A program made the translations under genes and the position numbers. Shown here piece after piece: positions 34,401-43,594 of a stretch of DNA of 54,066 nt; the stretch's first letter is position 1; the number at the start of each line of letters is the position of its first letter. Under the pieces are notes generated by a model, which was given only the letters and a program-made list of their open reading frames with translations, had not been told where the DNA came from and searched no databases. Origin of the DNA: Comamonadaceae bacterium. GTDB taxonomy: Bacteria > Pseudomonadota > Gammaproteobacteria > Burkholderiales > Rhodocyclaceae. The stretch spans positions 1-54,066 of the forward strand of contig JANLJE010000032.1 in the NCBI GenBank assembly GCA_029255645.1, given 5' to 3'.

Positions 34401-34982
34401 AGCCCGGAAATTGGGGAAATCGCCGGCAAGACCGTCCTGCTCTTTGGCACGGGCCGCTATCTGGGCCAGAGCGACCTGGCCAACAACCAGCAGCAAGCCC
34501 TGTATGCCGTCAAGGACGTGGATGGCAATACGGTCGCCAAAGCCGACTTGGTACAGCAGACCATCACCGGGGACAAGATCAGCGTCAACAGCGTCGATTG
34601 GAATGGAAAGGGCGGCTGGTATGTCAATCTCCCCGATCCCAAGGAGCGTTCTTATCTGACCCCGATCCTGGTTTCAGGCACCATCATCTTTGCCAGCACC
34701 ATTCCGGAAGCCACCGAATGCTCCCCCGGCGGCTACAGCCATCTTTTCATGATGAACTATGAGACGGGCGGCAGCATTGACGATAAACAGGCGGTCTATA
34801 CGCTGACCTCGCCAGTAGTCGGCATCTCGGTCTTCCGCCTGCCGGACGGCTCCATCAAGGTGATTCCGGTGACCGCCGATGGCGCCAAACCGCAACCGCT
34901 CAGCGTAACCACGGCTGCCGGCGGCGGTGGCAGTGGCGGCAACAACTTCAGGCGCATGATGTGGCGTGAATTGATCGACTAA
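31479..34982 (+). CDS. pilY1: Type IV pilus tip adhesin PilY1
   Basis: 1167 residues, secreted (signal helix RPLLMLTALLGSFCYYPLVQSA, cut near residue 30). N-terminal half: von Willebrand A-like domain with the MIDAS motif D56-x-S-G-S (ILDDSGSM). C-terminal half: PilC/PilY1 beta-propeller, with SGGGERWAFVPP, KGGRGYYALDIT, and a calcium-loop-like DDDPDLGYSFG. It promotes pilus extension, adhesion and surface sensing. ATG 31479 has AAGGAG upstream and gives a classical signal peptide; ATG 31425 (overlapping pilX, GGAGG upstream) would add 18 residues and remains possible. The Tyr/Asn/Ser-rich region at ~80-250 is a probable adhesive insert. Confidence 0.93.
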   Translation: MNTSGSRLRPLLMLTALLGSFCYYPLVQSAPADLADVPLAQAATVTVLPNIYFILDDSGSMDWDYMPDYAVTSYCRGSGTSLLSCGPGDPPYYSSAFNRVYYNPMINYTPPVNPDGSSKTSYTSWNNVPQDGYGIQSTSKTNLVTQYPERMACKNLYYNASSCVSQIDASNNYSYPDGTYKNRVLKKSGAPFYYNVTVEWCSTQESSGPKFGKSGTCQAQKDSTYQYVRYSNWQRVDIVPTRTSYPGPNGTTRSYSEEMTNFANWYAWYRTRMQMTKTGVGRAFADIRGTPNPNDPLDKNYFHARVGFSTIHDTTTKDGSTFLKIDNFDVSHKNTWFSRLYAINPESGTPLPGALAKAGRIYAGKLTPDPVQYSCQRNFTILSTDGFWNSVTSTYGPTKEDGSTKVGEQDGAPGVTRPSYDKNKTPDTLADVAYYYYHTDLRPGTCTLCTNNVPSAGSKVDEDDVAQHQHMTTFTVGLGVDGTLKYQDGYKTATTGDYQAIKQGTKDWPTVNINYDDERKIDDLWHTAVNGRGTYFSARDPETLVNGLVAALGSMKATSGSGAAAATSNPDIVQGDNGIYIANYRTVQWDGELSAHTIDVSTGEISAPYWKAAAKLDAKTSEDADARTIYTAKDNTLIDFLYDSLSTEQKAHFDKNNLLSQYAAMSDTDKAAATPQRLFNYLRGQNRYEDQDRPDGFVYNRLYRDRSTVLGDVIHSQPVFVRDPRLDYEDAGYAAFKSAQTSRAPTVYLSANDGMLHAFAGDIASGGGERWAFVPPMVMDKMWNLADKEYANNHKYLVDGPLAVGDIATGDNWKTVLIGALGKGGRGYYALDITDAAAPQFLWTFSADDDPDLGYSFGPAIFTKVDGTWVVLIPSGYNNIPEDGKYTSASGKGFLFVVNAATGQVIKKIPTGAGNVATPSGLGRVAPKVDDIGKNNSAKLAYGGDLEGNLWRFDLLDGSASKLIALGSSQPITTSPEIGEIAGKTVLLFGTGRYLGQSDLANNQQQALYAVKDVDGNTVAKADLVQQTITGDKISVNSVDWNGKGGWYVNLPDPKERSYLTPILVSGTIIFASTIPEATECSPGGYSHLFMMNYETGGSIDDKQAVYTLTSPVVGISVFRLPDGSIKVIPVTADGAKPQPLSVTTAAGGGGSGGNNFRRMMWRELID

Positions 34983-35006
34983 GATAGCGCCCAGGCAACC
35001 TCTCAA

Positions 35007-35028
35007 CTACGCCCCGCAAGGGGCGTAG
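35007..35028 (+). promoter_or_regulatory. 9-bp hairpin with GCAA tetraloop before the TonB-like gene
   Basis: CTACGCCCC-GCAA-GGGGCGTAG is a perfect stem-loop ending 7 nt before ATG 35036. There is no T run, so it is a poor terminator; its 3' arm holds the only Shine-Dalgarno-like purines (AAGGGG), so it may hide the ribosome-binding site. Confidence 0.6.
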
Positions 35029-35035
35029 CAGTTTG

Positions 35036-35707
35036 ATGAACCTCCCCTCCCTTTACCCTGCGCTGGCGCTTTCCTTGATCCTGCACGGTGGCTTGCTCAT
35101 GCTCACCAGCGGCAAGATCAGCGGTGCTGCCGCTGAGGGCCCGCCGGTTTCCACCCCACACCCGCCATCGCACAAGCGGGTCATCCAGCTGAGTTGGCGA
35201 CACCCACACGCGCCGGCCTCACCTCGCCCTTTACCTCCTGAAGAGGCCGAACCGCCTGCGCCCCTGCAGACCGTCTTGCCGAACAGGCGGGCACCGCCAG
35301 AACCCGGCGCCGAAGAAAAAATCGCCGCAAGCACGACGGGGCTGGAGACGGCCACGAGCCAGGCTACCCGTTCCCCCCTGGGGCCTGGCTACTACTTCCA
35401 ACGCGACGAAGTAGAGCGTATGCCGCACATCGTGGCGGATGTGGCGGATGAAAAACTGGAAGCGCAATTCCAGGCCCACGCGTCAGGCGGACGACTGGTG
35501 CTGGAGTTGTGGATCAACGAACAAGGGATCGTGGACAAGATCGATGTCCTGGAAAGCACCCAAACTCCGGAGCTGGCACAGCTCATCATTTCGAGTTTTG
35601 CAAAAGCAAGCTTTTTCCCAGCCCAGCGACACGCCCGGGCAGTCAAAAGCCGCTTGAAAATTGAAGTCGTGGTCAAACCCAAGTGGGAAAGGCTGGAGCT
35701 GGAATGA
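35036..35707 (+). CDS. TonB-like energy-transducer family protein
   Basis: 223 residues. N-terminal membrane anchor (LYPALALSLILHGGLLMLTSG), a Pro-rich periplasmic linker (~45-100), and a C-terminal domain with SGGRLVLELWINEQGIVDKIDV and FFPAQRHARAVKSRLKIEV, reminiscent of TonB C-terminal domains (G-x-V-x-x-x-x-V). No exbB/exbD is near. It follows pilY1 by 53 nt, so it may be read through from the pilin operon and serve envelope assembly. The C-terminal beta-sheet is divergent from classical TonB, so substrate receptor coupling is uncertain. Confidence 0.7.
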   Translation: MNLPSLYPALALSLILHGGLLMLTSGKISGAAAEGPPVSTPHPPSHKRVIQLSWRHPHAPASPRPLPPEEAEPPAPLQTVLPNRRAPPEPGAEEKIAASTTGLETATSQATRSPLGPGYYFQRDEVERMPHIVADVADEKLEAQFQAHASGGRLVLELWINEQGIVDKIDVLESTQTPELAQLIISSFAKASFFPAQRHARAVKSRLKIEVVVKPKWERLELE

Positions 35708-35759
35708 CTCACGCTCTTTGTTTGCCCGGCGCCATGCCTCAAAGTTGTCGAGCAGGCTT

Positions 35760-36698
35760 CTAATCCGCACTGCCTTGCTGGCTCAACTCCCTGGGTAGCG
35801 GAAAATTCACATCTTCTTCCACGCCCGGTAGTTCCAGCACCTCCCCCTGCCCCAGCCGCCGCAGCCGTTCCACCACGCAGGCCACCAGGTTTTCCGGGGC
35901 GGAGGCGCCGGCGGAGACGCCGACCCGTTGCTTGCCCGCCAGCCAGCCGGCCTGCAGTTCTTCCGCCGAATCCACCAGATGCGCGGCGATGCCCATGCCC
36001 GCAGCAACTTCCTTGAGGCGCCGGGAGTTGGAGCTGTTCTGGCTGCCCACCACGATCACCAGATCGCACTGTTCTGCCAGGGCTTTCACTGCGTCCTGGC
36101 GGTTCTGCGTGGCGTAGCAGATGTCATCTTTCTTGGGCCCCTGGATCATGGGAAAACGTTGGCGCAGGGCGTGGATGACGACGCTGGCATCATCCACGGA
36201 AAGCGTGGTCTGGGTCACATAGGCGAGCCGGGCCGGGTCCCGCACCTCGAGACGGGCCACATCGTCTGCCGTTTCCACCAGATACATGCCACCCTGGCTC
36301 TGGCCCATGGTGCCTTCCACTTCAGGGTGGCCGCGATGACCGATCATCACGACTTCACGGGCCTGGGTGCGCATCTTGCCTACTTCCACATGGACCTTGG
36401 TCACGAGAGGACAGGTTGCATCGAAAACCGTGAGGCCCCGGGCTTCGGCTTCTTCACGCACTGCCCTGGAAACGCCGTGGGCGCTGAAAATCACCGTGCT
36501 GCCGGTGGGCACATCGTTGAGCGCTTCGACAAAGATGGCGCCCTTGGCGCGCAGGCCGTCACAGACGAACTTGTTGTGCACCACTTCATGACGCACGTAG
36601 ATGGGTGCCCCGAATTTTTCCAGGGCTTTTTCAACAATGGCAATGGCCCGTTCCACGCCGGCACAAAAGCCACGAGGATTGGCGAGAAGGATTTCCAT
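35760..36698 (-). CDS. ispH: 4-hydroxy-3-methylbut-2-enyl diphosphate reductase
   Basis: 312 residues. Last step of the MEP isoprenoid pathway, giving IPP and DMAPP. Three cluster cysteines are seen: C12 in [12 protein letters not shown], one in [11 protein letters not shown], and one in [11 protein letters not shown]; also HGVSRAV and the SQNSSNS motif that binds the diphosphate. Two nt after fkpB, as in many proteobacteria. Confidence 0.97.
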   Translation of the reverse strand: MEILLANPRGFCAGVERAIAIVEKALEKFGAPIYVRHEVVHNKFVCDGLRAKGAIFVEALNDVPTGSTVIFSAHGVSRAVREEAEARGLTVFDATCPLVTKVHVEVGKMRTQAREVVMIGHRGHPEVEGTMGQSQGGMYLVETADDVARLEVRDPARLAYVTQTTLSVDDASVVIHALRQRFPMIQGPKKDDICYATQNRQDAVKALAEQCDLVIVVGSQNSSNSRRLKEVAAGMGIAAHLVDSAEELQAGWLAGKQRVGVSAGASAPENLVACVVERLRRLGQGEVLELPGVEEDVNFPLPRELSQQGSAD

Positions 36699-36700
36699 AT

Positions 36701-37153
36701 TCAGAGGATGCCGATGATTTCCACCTCGAAGCGGATGGGTTTGCCCGCCAGGGGGTGGTTGAAGTCGAACAGGCCGTGGGTGGCATCCAGCTCACGCAGG
36801 AAGCCGGAGAAGGACTGGCCGTCGGGAGCGGTGAATTCCACCACGGAGTTTTCCTTGAGTGCCATGCCGGGCGGCAGGGCGGCGAGGGCAATGCGCTCCA
36901 CCAGGCGGGGATTGGGGACGCCGAAAGCCTCCTCGGGTTCGAGGTCGAAGACGAAACGCTCGCCTTCGGGCAGGCCGATCAGGCAGCGTTCCAGGCATTC
37001 CGCCAGTTGGCCGCTGCCCATCTGCAAGGTGGAGGGGGACATCTCGAAGGTGGACAGGAATTCCTCGCCATCCAGGGCACAAACCCGGTAGTGCAGGGTG
37101 AGGAAGCTGTCGGAGCGGACGCTGGGGGCCGTCGCGGTGGAGGGGGTCGTCAT
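36701..37153 (-). CDS. fkpB: FKBP-type peptidyl-prolyl isomerase, SlpA/FkpB type
   Basis: 150 residues, with the split FKBP fold and inserted-flap domain of Slp[16 protein letters not shown] at the start, [21 protein letters not shown] in the middle, and [17 protein letters not shown] at the end. A folding helper in the cytosol. Start overlaps the oxidoreductase stop as TGATG, and ispH follows directly. Confidence 0.93.
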   Translation of the reverse strand: MTTPSTATAPSVRSDSFLTLHYRVCALDGEEFLSTFEMSPSTLQMGSGQLAECLERCLIGLPEGERFVFDLEPEEAFGVPNPRLVERIALAALPPGMALKENSVVEFTAPDGQSFSGFLRELDATHGLFDFNHPLAGKPIRFEVEIIGIL

Positions 37154-37713
37154 CAGGCAAATCTTTCTTCGAGCCAGGGGTCGGCTTCGTTGTGGTAACC
37201 GCGCACCTCCCAGAAACCCGGGCGGTCCGCGGCGAGAAATTCAATGGCCTTGAGCCACTTGGCGCTCTTCCAGCCATAACGCCGGGGCACCACCAGCCGC
37301 ACCGGGCCGCCGTGCACCGGAGCCAGGGGGCCGCCGTTGACGCCGTGGGCGATGAGTACATCCTCGTCCAGCAAGGCGGACAAAGGCAGATTGGTGGTAT
37401 AGCCGTCGTAACCCTGCAGGCTGACGAAGCGGGCCTCGGGAAGCGGCTGGGCCAGGGCCAGCACCACGCTGGCGCGCACGCCTTCCCAAGTCAGGTCGAG
37501 GGTGCTCCAGGTGGTGACACAGTGGAAGTCGGATGTAGCGCTGATCTGGGGGAGAGCCTGGAGCGCCGGCCAATCCAGTTCCACTTCCCGGGCCACCAGG
37601 CCATGGAGGCGCAGGCGCCAGTCTGCATGGCTGATATCAGGGCGGATGCCCAGGTCCAGGACGGGAAATTCAGGGGCCAGATGCTGGCCGGGGGGAATGC
37701 GGTTTTGTGTCAT
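37153..37713 (-). CDS. Sulfite oxidase-like molybdopterin oxidoreductase
   Basis: 186 residues, a short single-domain form of the sulfite oxidase/YedY superfamily. The molybdenum-ligating cysteine is in FHCVTTWS; other family stretches are SLQGYDGYTTNLPL, PLAPVHGGPVRLVVPRRYGWK and WLKAIEF. No signal peptide or Tat motif is visible, so it is probably cytosolic. Substrate unknown. It is inserted between lspA and fkpB, genes that are normally adjacent, and is coupled to fkpB by TGATG. Confidence 0.9.
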   Translation of the reverse strand: MTQNRIPPGQHLAPEFPVLDLGIRPDISHADWRLRLHGLVAREVELDWPALQALPQISATSDFHCVTTWSTLDLTWEGVRASVVLALAQPLPEARFVSLQGYDGYTTNLPLSALLDEDVLIAHGVNGGPLAPVHGGPVRLVVPRRYGWKSAKWLKAIEFLAADRPGFWEVRGYHNEADPWLEERFA

Positions 37714-37834
37714 TTATTTCCAGCCTCGATAAGGGATTCAGCGTTGACAGGCAGATCGCGCAACTCTGGCATCAGGGGCTCCAGAACTGGCTTCATGGCG
37801 GCGTGACCGGTCTTGCCACCAGTAAACCCGACGA

Positions 37835-37867
37835 GTTAGCCCGACGTAAGCCCGACGTAAGCCCGAC
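37835..37867 (-). repeat. 11-bp tandem repeat, 3 copies
   Basis: GTTAGCCCGAC followed by GTAAGCCCGAC twice, in the 201-bp spacer between lspA and the oxidoreductase. Nothing else is recognised in that spacer. Confidence 0.9.
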
Positions 37868-37914
37868 CAGTAATCCAGACGAATTGCGGGGGCGGACCAT
37901 GGCGAGCGTGTCGC

Positions 37915-38412
37915 TCACACGGATGCGCCTCGTTTCCTGCGCCCAGCTTGCAACTGATCGAGTACCAGCAGCACGGCGCCGATGGTGATGGCGGAATCCG
38001 CCACGTTGAAGGCCGGCCAGTGCCAGCCTGCGACATGGAAATCGAGGAAATCCACCACTGCGCCATACAGGATGCGGTCGATCACGTTGCCGATAGCCCC
38101 GCCCAGGATCAGGGTGAGAGCGAAGTTCTGGCGCTTTTGTTCCGGATGGGCCCGCAGCATGCGGATGATCCAGCCGGAAATGGTCAGGGCCAGGGCCACG
38201 AAGAACCACTTCTGCCAGCCCCCGGCCCCCGCCAGGAAGCTGAAAGCCGCCCCGGGATTATAGGCCAGCACCAGATCGATGAAGGAGGTCAGGGGCAGGC
38301 TCTCCCCCGGCTGGAAGCAGGCCAGGATCGCCTGCTTGCTGAGCTGATCCAGCAGGATCAGCCCCGCCGCCAGGCCCAGCCAGCCCCAGAAGTTCCGGCC
38401 CGGCTCAGGCAT
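37915..38412 (-). CDS. lspA: Lipoprotein signal peptidase (signal peptidase II)
   Basis: 165 residues, four membrane helices. Catalytic aspartates are in [18 protein letters not shown] and in FNVADSAI. It cleaves lipoprotein signal peptides at the inner membrane. Its ATG lies inside the last codons of ileS (8-nt overlap), so it is co-translated. The C-terminus [11 protein letters not shown] is basic. Confidence 0.96.
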   Translation of the reverse strand: MPEPGRNFWGWLGLAAGLILLDQLSKQAILACFQPGESLPLTSFIDLVLAYNPGAAFSFLAGAGGWQKWFFVALALTISGWIIRMLRAHPEQKRQNFALTLILGGAIGNVIDRILYGAVVDFLDFHVAGWHWPAFNVADSAITIGAVLLVLDQLQAGRRKRGASV

Positions 38413-41197
38413 GGTTCCGCACCTCGCCGTCGCCATACAGGTTGCTGATGCAACGACCGCACAGTTCGGGATGTCCGGCATCCTCACCCACGTCCTCGCG
38501 CACATGCCAGCAGCGTTCGCACTTGGTCCCCGTGGCCGGTTGCACCTGGACGGCGGCAGGCCCTTGTTGCAGATGGGCGGCAGAGGCGATGAAGACGAAC
38601 TTCAGGTCATCCCCCAGGCTGGCCAGGGTGGCATATTGCTCGCCGGCGGCGGTCACGGTGACTTCGGCCTGGAGGGAGGAGCCGATCTGGCCTGCTTCGC
38701 GCAGGGCTTCCAGGGCCTTGGTGACTTCGCCGCGCACCTCGCGGATCCGTTTCCACTTGGCCAGCAGCTCGCCTTCGCCATCCTGGGCCGGCAGCTCGTG
38801 CCAGGTGTGGAACATGATGGACTGGTCCGCGTCGCCGGAGAGGATCTGCCAGATTTCCTCGGCGGTGAAGGAGAGGATCGGCGCCATCAGGCGGATGAAG
38901 CTCTGGGTCACGTGCCACAGGGCGCTCTGGGCCGAGCGGCGGGCCCTGGAGGCCGGCGCCGTGGTATACAGGCGGTCCTTCAGGATGTCCAGCCAGAAGC
39001 CGCCCAGGTCCTCGGAGCAGAAGGTCTGCAGGGCCTGCACCACGCGGTGGAACTCATAGCGGTCGTAGTCGGCCTGGGCCTGGGTCTGCAGCTGGCGGGT
39101 CAGGGCCAGGGCGTAGCGGTCGATCTCGAACCATTCGTCCACCGGCAGCATGTCCTTGGCCGCGTCGAAGTCGGCGATGTTGGCCAGCAGGAAACGCAGG
39201 GTGTTGCGGATGCGGCGATAGGCTTCCACCACCCGGGCCAGGATTTCCCTGGACATGGCCAGCTCGCCGGAATAATCCGTGGCGGCCACCCACAGGCGCA
39301 GGATCTCGGCGCCCATCTTGTCGGAGACTTCCTGGGGCAAGATGGTGTTGCCCAGGGACTTGCTCATCTTGCGCCCCTGCTGATCCACCGTGAAGCCGTG
39401 GGTGAGCAGGGCCCGGTAGGGCGGGTGGCCGTCGATGGCGGTGCCGGTGAGCAAGGAGGAATGAAACCAGCCCCGGTGCTGGTCCGAGCCTTCCAGGTAG
39501 AGGTCGGCCCGGGGGCCGGTGGCGTGGCCGTCGTTATGGGAGCCCCGCAGCACATGCCAGTGGGTGGTGCCGGAGTCGAACCAGACATCCAGGGTGTCGC
39601 TGATCTTGTCGTACTGGGCGGCCTCGGCCCCCAGGAGCTCGGCGGCATCCAGCTTGAACCAGGCTTCGATGCCCTCCTTTTCCACGCGCTGGGCCACGGC
39701 TTCCATCAGTTCCACGGTGCGCGGATGCAGTTCCCCCGTTTCCTTGTGCAGGAAGAAGGGAATCGGCACGCCCCAGTTGCGCTGGCGGGAGATGCACCAG
39801 TCGGGCCGGTTGGCGATCATGTTGTGCAGGCGGGGCTTGCCCCAGGCCGGATAGAAGGCGGTGGCCTCGACCCCGGCCAGGGCTTTTTCGCGCAGGGACT
39901 TGCCATCGAGCGGCAGGCGATCCATGCCGACAAACCATTGCGCGGTGGCCCGGTAGATCACCGGGGTCTTGTGGCGCCAGCAGTGCATGTAGCTGTGCAT
40001 CACGCTGCCGTGGGAGAGCAGGCAGCCCACTGCGCCGAGCTTGTCGCAGATGACCGGGTTGGCCTTCCAGATGGAGAGGCCGCCGAAGAAGGGGAGCTCG
40101 TCCACATAGACGCCGTCACCCTTGACGATGGAAATGATCTCGTCGCTGCTGCGGCCGTAGGCATGCCAGGCGTTGAAGTCGTCCACGCCGTGGGCGGGGG
40201 CGCAGTGCACGATGCCGGTGCCCGCATCCAGGCCGACGTAGTCGGCGAGCAAAACCGGGGCGACGCGGTCATATAGCGGATGGCAAAATTCGAGCAGTTC
40301 CAGCGCCTTGCCCCTGGTCGTCGCCAGCACCGTGCCTTCAAGGCCGTAGCGCTTCAGGCAATCTGCCACCAGTTCCTTGGCCAGCACCAGCAGGCGGTCA
40401 CCCACATCGACCAGGGCGTATTCGTGCCCGGGGTGAATGTTGAGAGCCTGGTTGGCCGGGATGGTCCATGGCGTGGTGGTCCAGATTACCGCATGGGCGG
40501 GCTTGGGCAGGGCGCCCAGGCCGAAGGCGGCGGCCAGTTTGGGGGCATCGGCCGCGCTGACGGGAAAGGCCACGTCGATGGTGGGGGATTTCTTGTCGGC
40601 ATATTCCACCTCGGCCTCGGCCAGGGCGGAGCCGCAGTCAAAGCACCAGTTCACCGGCTTCAGGCCCTTGAAGACGTAGCCCTGCCTGACCATCTCGGCC
40701 AGGGCGCGGATCTCGCCGGCCTCGTTGACGAAGTTCATGGTCAGGTAAGGGTTGTCCCAATCCCCCAGCACGCCGAGGCGGATGAATTCCTTCTTCTGCA
40801 CTTCCACCTGCTCGGCGGCATAGGCGCGGCATAGTTCCCGCACCTTGTCGGCAGGCAGGTTCTTGCCGTGGATGACCTCGATCTTGTGCTCGATGGGCAG
40901 GCCGTGGCAGTCCCAGCCCGGCACATAGGGCGCATCGAAACCCGCCAGGGTCCTGGAACGGACGATGATGTCCTTGAGGATCTTGTTCAGGGCGTGACCC
41001 AGGTGCAGGTTGCCGTTGGCGTAGGGAGGGCCATCGTGCAGGATGAACTTGGGCCGGCCGGCGCAGATCTCGCGAATCTTCCGGTACAGCTTCTTGTCCT
41101 GCCATTGCTGCACCCAGACGGGTTCCCGCCTGGGCAGGTCGCCGCGCATGGGGAAGGCGGTATCGGGAAGGTTCAGGGTAGTCTTGTAATCGGCCAT
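38405..41197 (-). CDS. ileS: Isoleucyl-tRNA synthetase
   Basis: 930 residues. HIGH motif as HLGH in [19 protein letters not shown] in [10 protein letters not shown], the CP1 editing domain between, and a C-terminal zinc site (CERCWHVRE...CGRC). Charges tRNA-Ile. ATG 41197 ([11 protein letters not shown]) lies 4 nt after the ribF stop; an in-frame GTG five codons earlier is less likely. Confidence 0.97.
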   Translation of the reverse strand: MADYKTTLNLPDTAFPMRGDLPRREPVWVQQWQDKKLYRKIREICAGRPKFILHDGPPYANGNLHLGHALNKILKDIIVRSRTLAGFDAPYVPGWDCHGLPIEHKIEVIHGKNLPADKVRELCRAYAAEQVEVQKKEFIRLGVLGDWDNPYLTMNFVNEAGEIRALAEMVRQGYVFKGLKPVNWCFDCGSALAEAEVEYADKKSPTIDVAFPVSAADAPKLAAAFGLGALPKPAHAVIWTTTPWTIPANQALNIHPGHEYALVDVGDRLLVLAKELVADCLKRYGLEGTVLATTRGKALELLEFCHPLYDRVAPVLLADYVGLDAGTGIVHCAPAHGVDDFNAWHAYGRSSDEIISIVKGDGVYVDELPFFGGLSIWKANPVICDKLGAVGCLLSHGSVMHSYMHCWRHKTPVIYRATAQWFVGMDRLPLDGKSLREKALAGVEATAFYPAWGKPRLHNMIANRPDWCISRQRNWGVPIPFFLHKETGELHPRTVELMEAVAQRVEKEGIEAWFKLDAAELLGAEAAQYDKISDTLDVWFDSGTTHWHVLRGSHNDGHATGPRADLYLEGSDQHRGWFHSSLLTGTAIDGHPPYRALLTHGFTVDQQGRKMSKSLGNTILPQEVSDKMGAEILRLWVAATDYSGELAMSREILARVVEAYRRIRNTLRFLLANIADFDAAKDMLPVDEWFEIDRYALALTRQLQTQAQADYDRYEFHRVVQALQTFCSEDLGGFWLDILKDRLYTTAPASRARRSAQSALWHVTQSFIRLMAPILSFTAEEIWQILSGDADQSIMFHTWHELPAQDGEGELLAKWKRIREVRGEVTKALEALREAGQIGSSLQAEVTVTAAGEQYATLASLGDDLKFVFIASAAHLQQGPAAVQVQPATGTKCERCWHVREDVGEDAGHPELCGRCISNLYGDGEVRNHA

Positions 41198-41201
41198 GGG
41201 T

Positions 41202-42125
41202 TCACTCAGCACTGAAAAAAGCCCGGGCCGCTACCGCATCGGCGGCAATCCGGGCCTGCAAGGCGGAAAGGTCGGAAAACTTCATTTCGTCGCGCAGTTT
41301 GTGCACGAACTCGACGGACAGGTGGGCGCCATAAATGTCGCCCTGGAAATCGAAGATATGCACTTCCAGCAGGGGCCGGGTCCCCCCCAGGGTGGGGCGG
41401 ATGCCCAGATTGGCCACCCCCTGGCGAACCGGGCCGCCGGGCTCCAGCACCCGCACGGCAAACACACCGCTCATGGGCAGGGGGTTGTGCCGGATGTAGA
41501 TGTTGGCGGTGGCAAAGCCTAGTTGCCGGCCCAGCTTGCGGCCATGCACCACCCGGCCGTCAATGGCGTAGGGGCGCCCCAGCAAGGTAGCGGCCTTGGC
41601 CATGTCGCCCTCCGCCAGGGCCTGGCGCACGACCGAACTGGAAACCCGTTCGCCCCCCAGTACCACGCTTTTCATGGCCTCCACGGCAAAGCCGCAGGCG
41701 CGGCCCGCAGCCTGGAGATAGGCAAAATCCCCCAAGCGGCCGGCGCCGAAGCGGAAGTCATCGCCGATGATCACATGGCGGACCTGGAGGCATTGCACCA
41801 GAATCTGTTCCACGAAAGCATCGGCGCTCAAGCCGGCAAAAGCCTGATTGAAATGGGCCACATAGGTCTGCTCCACCCCGGCCAGGGTGAAATACCGGAG
41901 CTTTTCGCGCAAGGTGGTGAGCCGCGCCGGCGCCGAGTCGGGCGCAAAGAATTCGCGGGGATGCGGTTCGAACGTCACCAGACTGGCGGGCAGTCCATGC
42001 GCTTGGGCCACCGTCCTGAGGCGCTCCAGCAAAGCCAGGTGGCCCCGATGCACCCCGTCGAAATTACCCAGGGTGAGCACGGTGGCAGAAGGGGATGGAC
42101 GGTGGAAACCGCGAAAAACGAGCAT
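41202..42125 (-). CDS. ribF: Bifunctional riboflavin kinase/FAD synthetase
   Basis: 307 residues from [11 protein letters not shown]-terminal nucleotidyltransferase with [12 protein letters not shown] and [14 protein letters not shown]-terminal flavokinase with [15 protein letters not shown] and [10 protein letters not shown]. Makes FMN and FAD. First gene of the ribF-ileS-lspA operon. No FMN riboswitch is visible in the short leader. Confidence 0.95.
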   Translation of the reverse strand: MLVFRGFHRPSPSATVLTLGNFDGVHRGHLALLERLRTVAQAHGLPASLVTFEPHPREFFAPDSAPARLTTLREKLRYFTLAGVEQTYVAHFNQAFAGLSADAFVEQILVQCLQVRHVIIGDDFRFGAGRLGDFAYLQAAGRACGFAVEAMKSVVLGGERVSSSVVRQALAEGDMAKAATLLGRPYAIDGRVVHGRKLGRQLGFATANIYIRHNPLPMSGVFAVRVLEPGGPVRQGVANLGIRPTLGGTRPLLEVHIFDFQGDIYGAHLSVEFVHKLRDEMKFSDLSALQARIAADAVAARAFFSAE

Positions 42126-42154
42126 GGACGAAGATGCTGCCGAAAAAAGCGGCA

Positions 42155-42160
42155 ATTATA
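42155..42160 (-). promoter_or_regulatory. -10 box upstream of ribF
   Basis: Perfect TATAAT on the minus strand, 30 bp before the ribF start, giving a leader of about 20 nt. No good -35 is seen at 16-18 bp. Confidence 0.45.
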
Positions 42161-42187
42161 CCGTTTCGACGGCCGCTGCCCGGTATT

Positions 42188-42225
42188 GCTTCTGCACGGC
42201 GGCTTCTGCACGGCGGCTTCTGCAC
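42188..42225 (+). repeat. 14-bp tandem repeat, 2.7 copies
   Basis: GCTTCTGCACGGCG twice, then GCTTCTGCAC, between amiC and ribF, next to the presumed ribF promoter. Confidence 0.9.
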
Positions 42226-42253
42226 TACCGTCCGGGCCAGCGGTGCGGAGGCT

Positions 42254-43594
42254 TCAACCCAACCGGGCCATCGGCGATTTGGCGGGAGGAGGATTCTGCT
42301 CCAGATATTGCAGGACGCCCCGGACCAGCGCCTCGGCCATCTGGTCCTGATAGCGCTCATCGGCCAGTTTGCGCTCTTCTTCCGGATTGGAGATGAAGGC
42401 GGTTTCGACCAGGATCGAAGGAATGTCCGGCGCCTTCAATACGGCAAAGCCGGCCTGCTCGACATTGGTCTTGTGCAGGCGGTTGATGCCCCCCAGTTCC
42501 CCCAGCACGGCCTTGGCCAGACGCATGCTGTCGGCGCTGGTGGCGGTCTGGGAGAGATCGAGCAGGGTACGGGCCAGGAACGGGTCCTTGACATTGAGAT
42601 TCACGCCGCCCACCAGATCGGCATCGTTTTCCTTCTGGGCCAGCCAGCGCGCCGCCGTGCTCGAAGCGCCCTTTTCAGACAGGATGAACACCGAAGAGCC
42701 CCGGGCTTCGGGCTTGATCCAGGCATCGGCATGAATGGAAACGAACAGATCCGACTGCACCCGGCGGGCCTTTTGCACCCGGGTTCCCAGGGGCACGAAA
42801 AAGTCGCCATCGCGGGTCAGGGCGACGCGCACATTGGCCTGGCGCTCGAGCTTGGCCTTGAGGCGCCGGGCAATGGCCAGGGTCACGATTTTTTCGTAGG
42901 TGCCGCCCTGGCCCACCGCCCCCGGGTCCTCGCCGCCGTGGCCGGGGTCCAGGGTGATGGTGATGAGACGGTTGACCCTGGACTTGCCGGTACCCGAGGA
43001 CTTGCCCGGATCAGAGGGCTTGTCCGTGCCAGAGGATTTGCCCGGCGGGGATTTGGGCGGTTCCTCCAGTTTCAGTTCTTCGGCCTCGCGCAAGGGGCGG
43101 TCGCTGCGGCTTTGCTCTTCGAGCAGGGCCAGCAGCGGGTCCACCGGATTTTCCGGATACACGTCCAGCACCAGCCGGTGGCCATACTCGCCGACGGGCG
43201 CCAGGGTGAAGACCTGGGGCGCCACCCTGGTCTTGAGTTCCATCACCAGCCGCACCACGCCCGGCTTGAAACGCCCGGCCCGCAGCAGCTTGATGTAAGG
43301 GTCACTGTCGGAAACCTTGCCGGAAAGGCTTTCCAGCACCTTGTTGAATTCGATGCCTTCGATATCCACCACCAGCCGGTCGGGATTTTCCACGGTGAAA
43401 TGGGTGAACTTGACGGGCGCGTCGTGCTCCAGGGTGACCCGGGTGTAGTCGGCCGCCGGCCAGACCCGGACCGCCAGAATGGAGGGATTGCGCGGCGCCG
43501 CCAGCGCCAGGGAGGTGACGGATAGCGCTAGGCTGGCCCCGGCGAAATGCAGGAGTCGGCGGCGTCCCAGGCTGCGTAGAGACTTGTCAGACAT
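42254..43594 (-). CDS. amiC: N-acetylmuramoyl-L-alanine amidase, AmiC type
   Basis: 446 residues. A Tat-like signal (GRRRLLHFAGASLALSVTSLALA) indicates export as a folded protein. Then an AMIN domain (~35-150) that targets the septum, a low-complexity linker with KSSGTDKP and KSSGTGKS repeats (~190-215), and the Zn amidase_3 domain with DPGHGGEDPGA, SIHADA, and catalytic Glu in VETAFISNPEEE. It cuts septal peptidoglycan in daughter-cell separation. Start ATG 43594 has GGAGGG six nt upstream and lies inside the end of tsaE (67-nt overlap). Confidence 0.95.
   Translation of the reverse strand: MSDKSLRSLGRRRLLHFAGASLALSVTSLALAAPRNPSILAVRVWPAADYTRVTLEHDAPVKFTHFTVENPDRLVVDIEGIEFNKVLESLSGKVSDSDPYIKLLRAGRFKPGVVRLVMELKTRVAPQVFTLAPVGEYGHRLVLDVYPENPVDPLLALLEEQSRSDRPLREAEELKLEEPPKSPPGKSSGTDKPSDPGKSSGTGKSRVNRLITITLDPGHGGEDPGAVGQGGTYEKIVTLAIARRLKAKLERQANVRVALTRDGDFFVPLGTRVQKARRVQSDLFVSIHADAWIKPEARGSSVFILSEKGASSTAARWLAQKENDADLVGGVNLNVKDPFLARTLLDLSQTATSADSMRLAKAVLGELGGINRLHKTNVEQAGFAVLKAPDIPSILVETAFISNPEEERKLADERYQDQMAEALVRGVLQYLEQNPPPAKSPMARLG

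Noticed and set aside
38411-40276. Plus-strand open frame of 621 codons
   Set aside because: Antisense to ileS, whose HIGH, KMSKS and zinc motifs are certain.
42126-42253. FMN riboswitch before ribF
   Set aside because: The leader inferred from the TATAAT is about 20 nt, too short, and no RFN-type conserved segments are seen.
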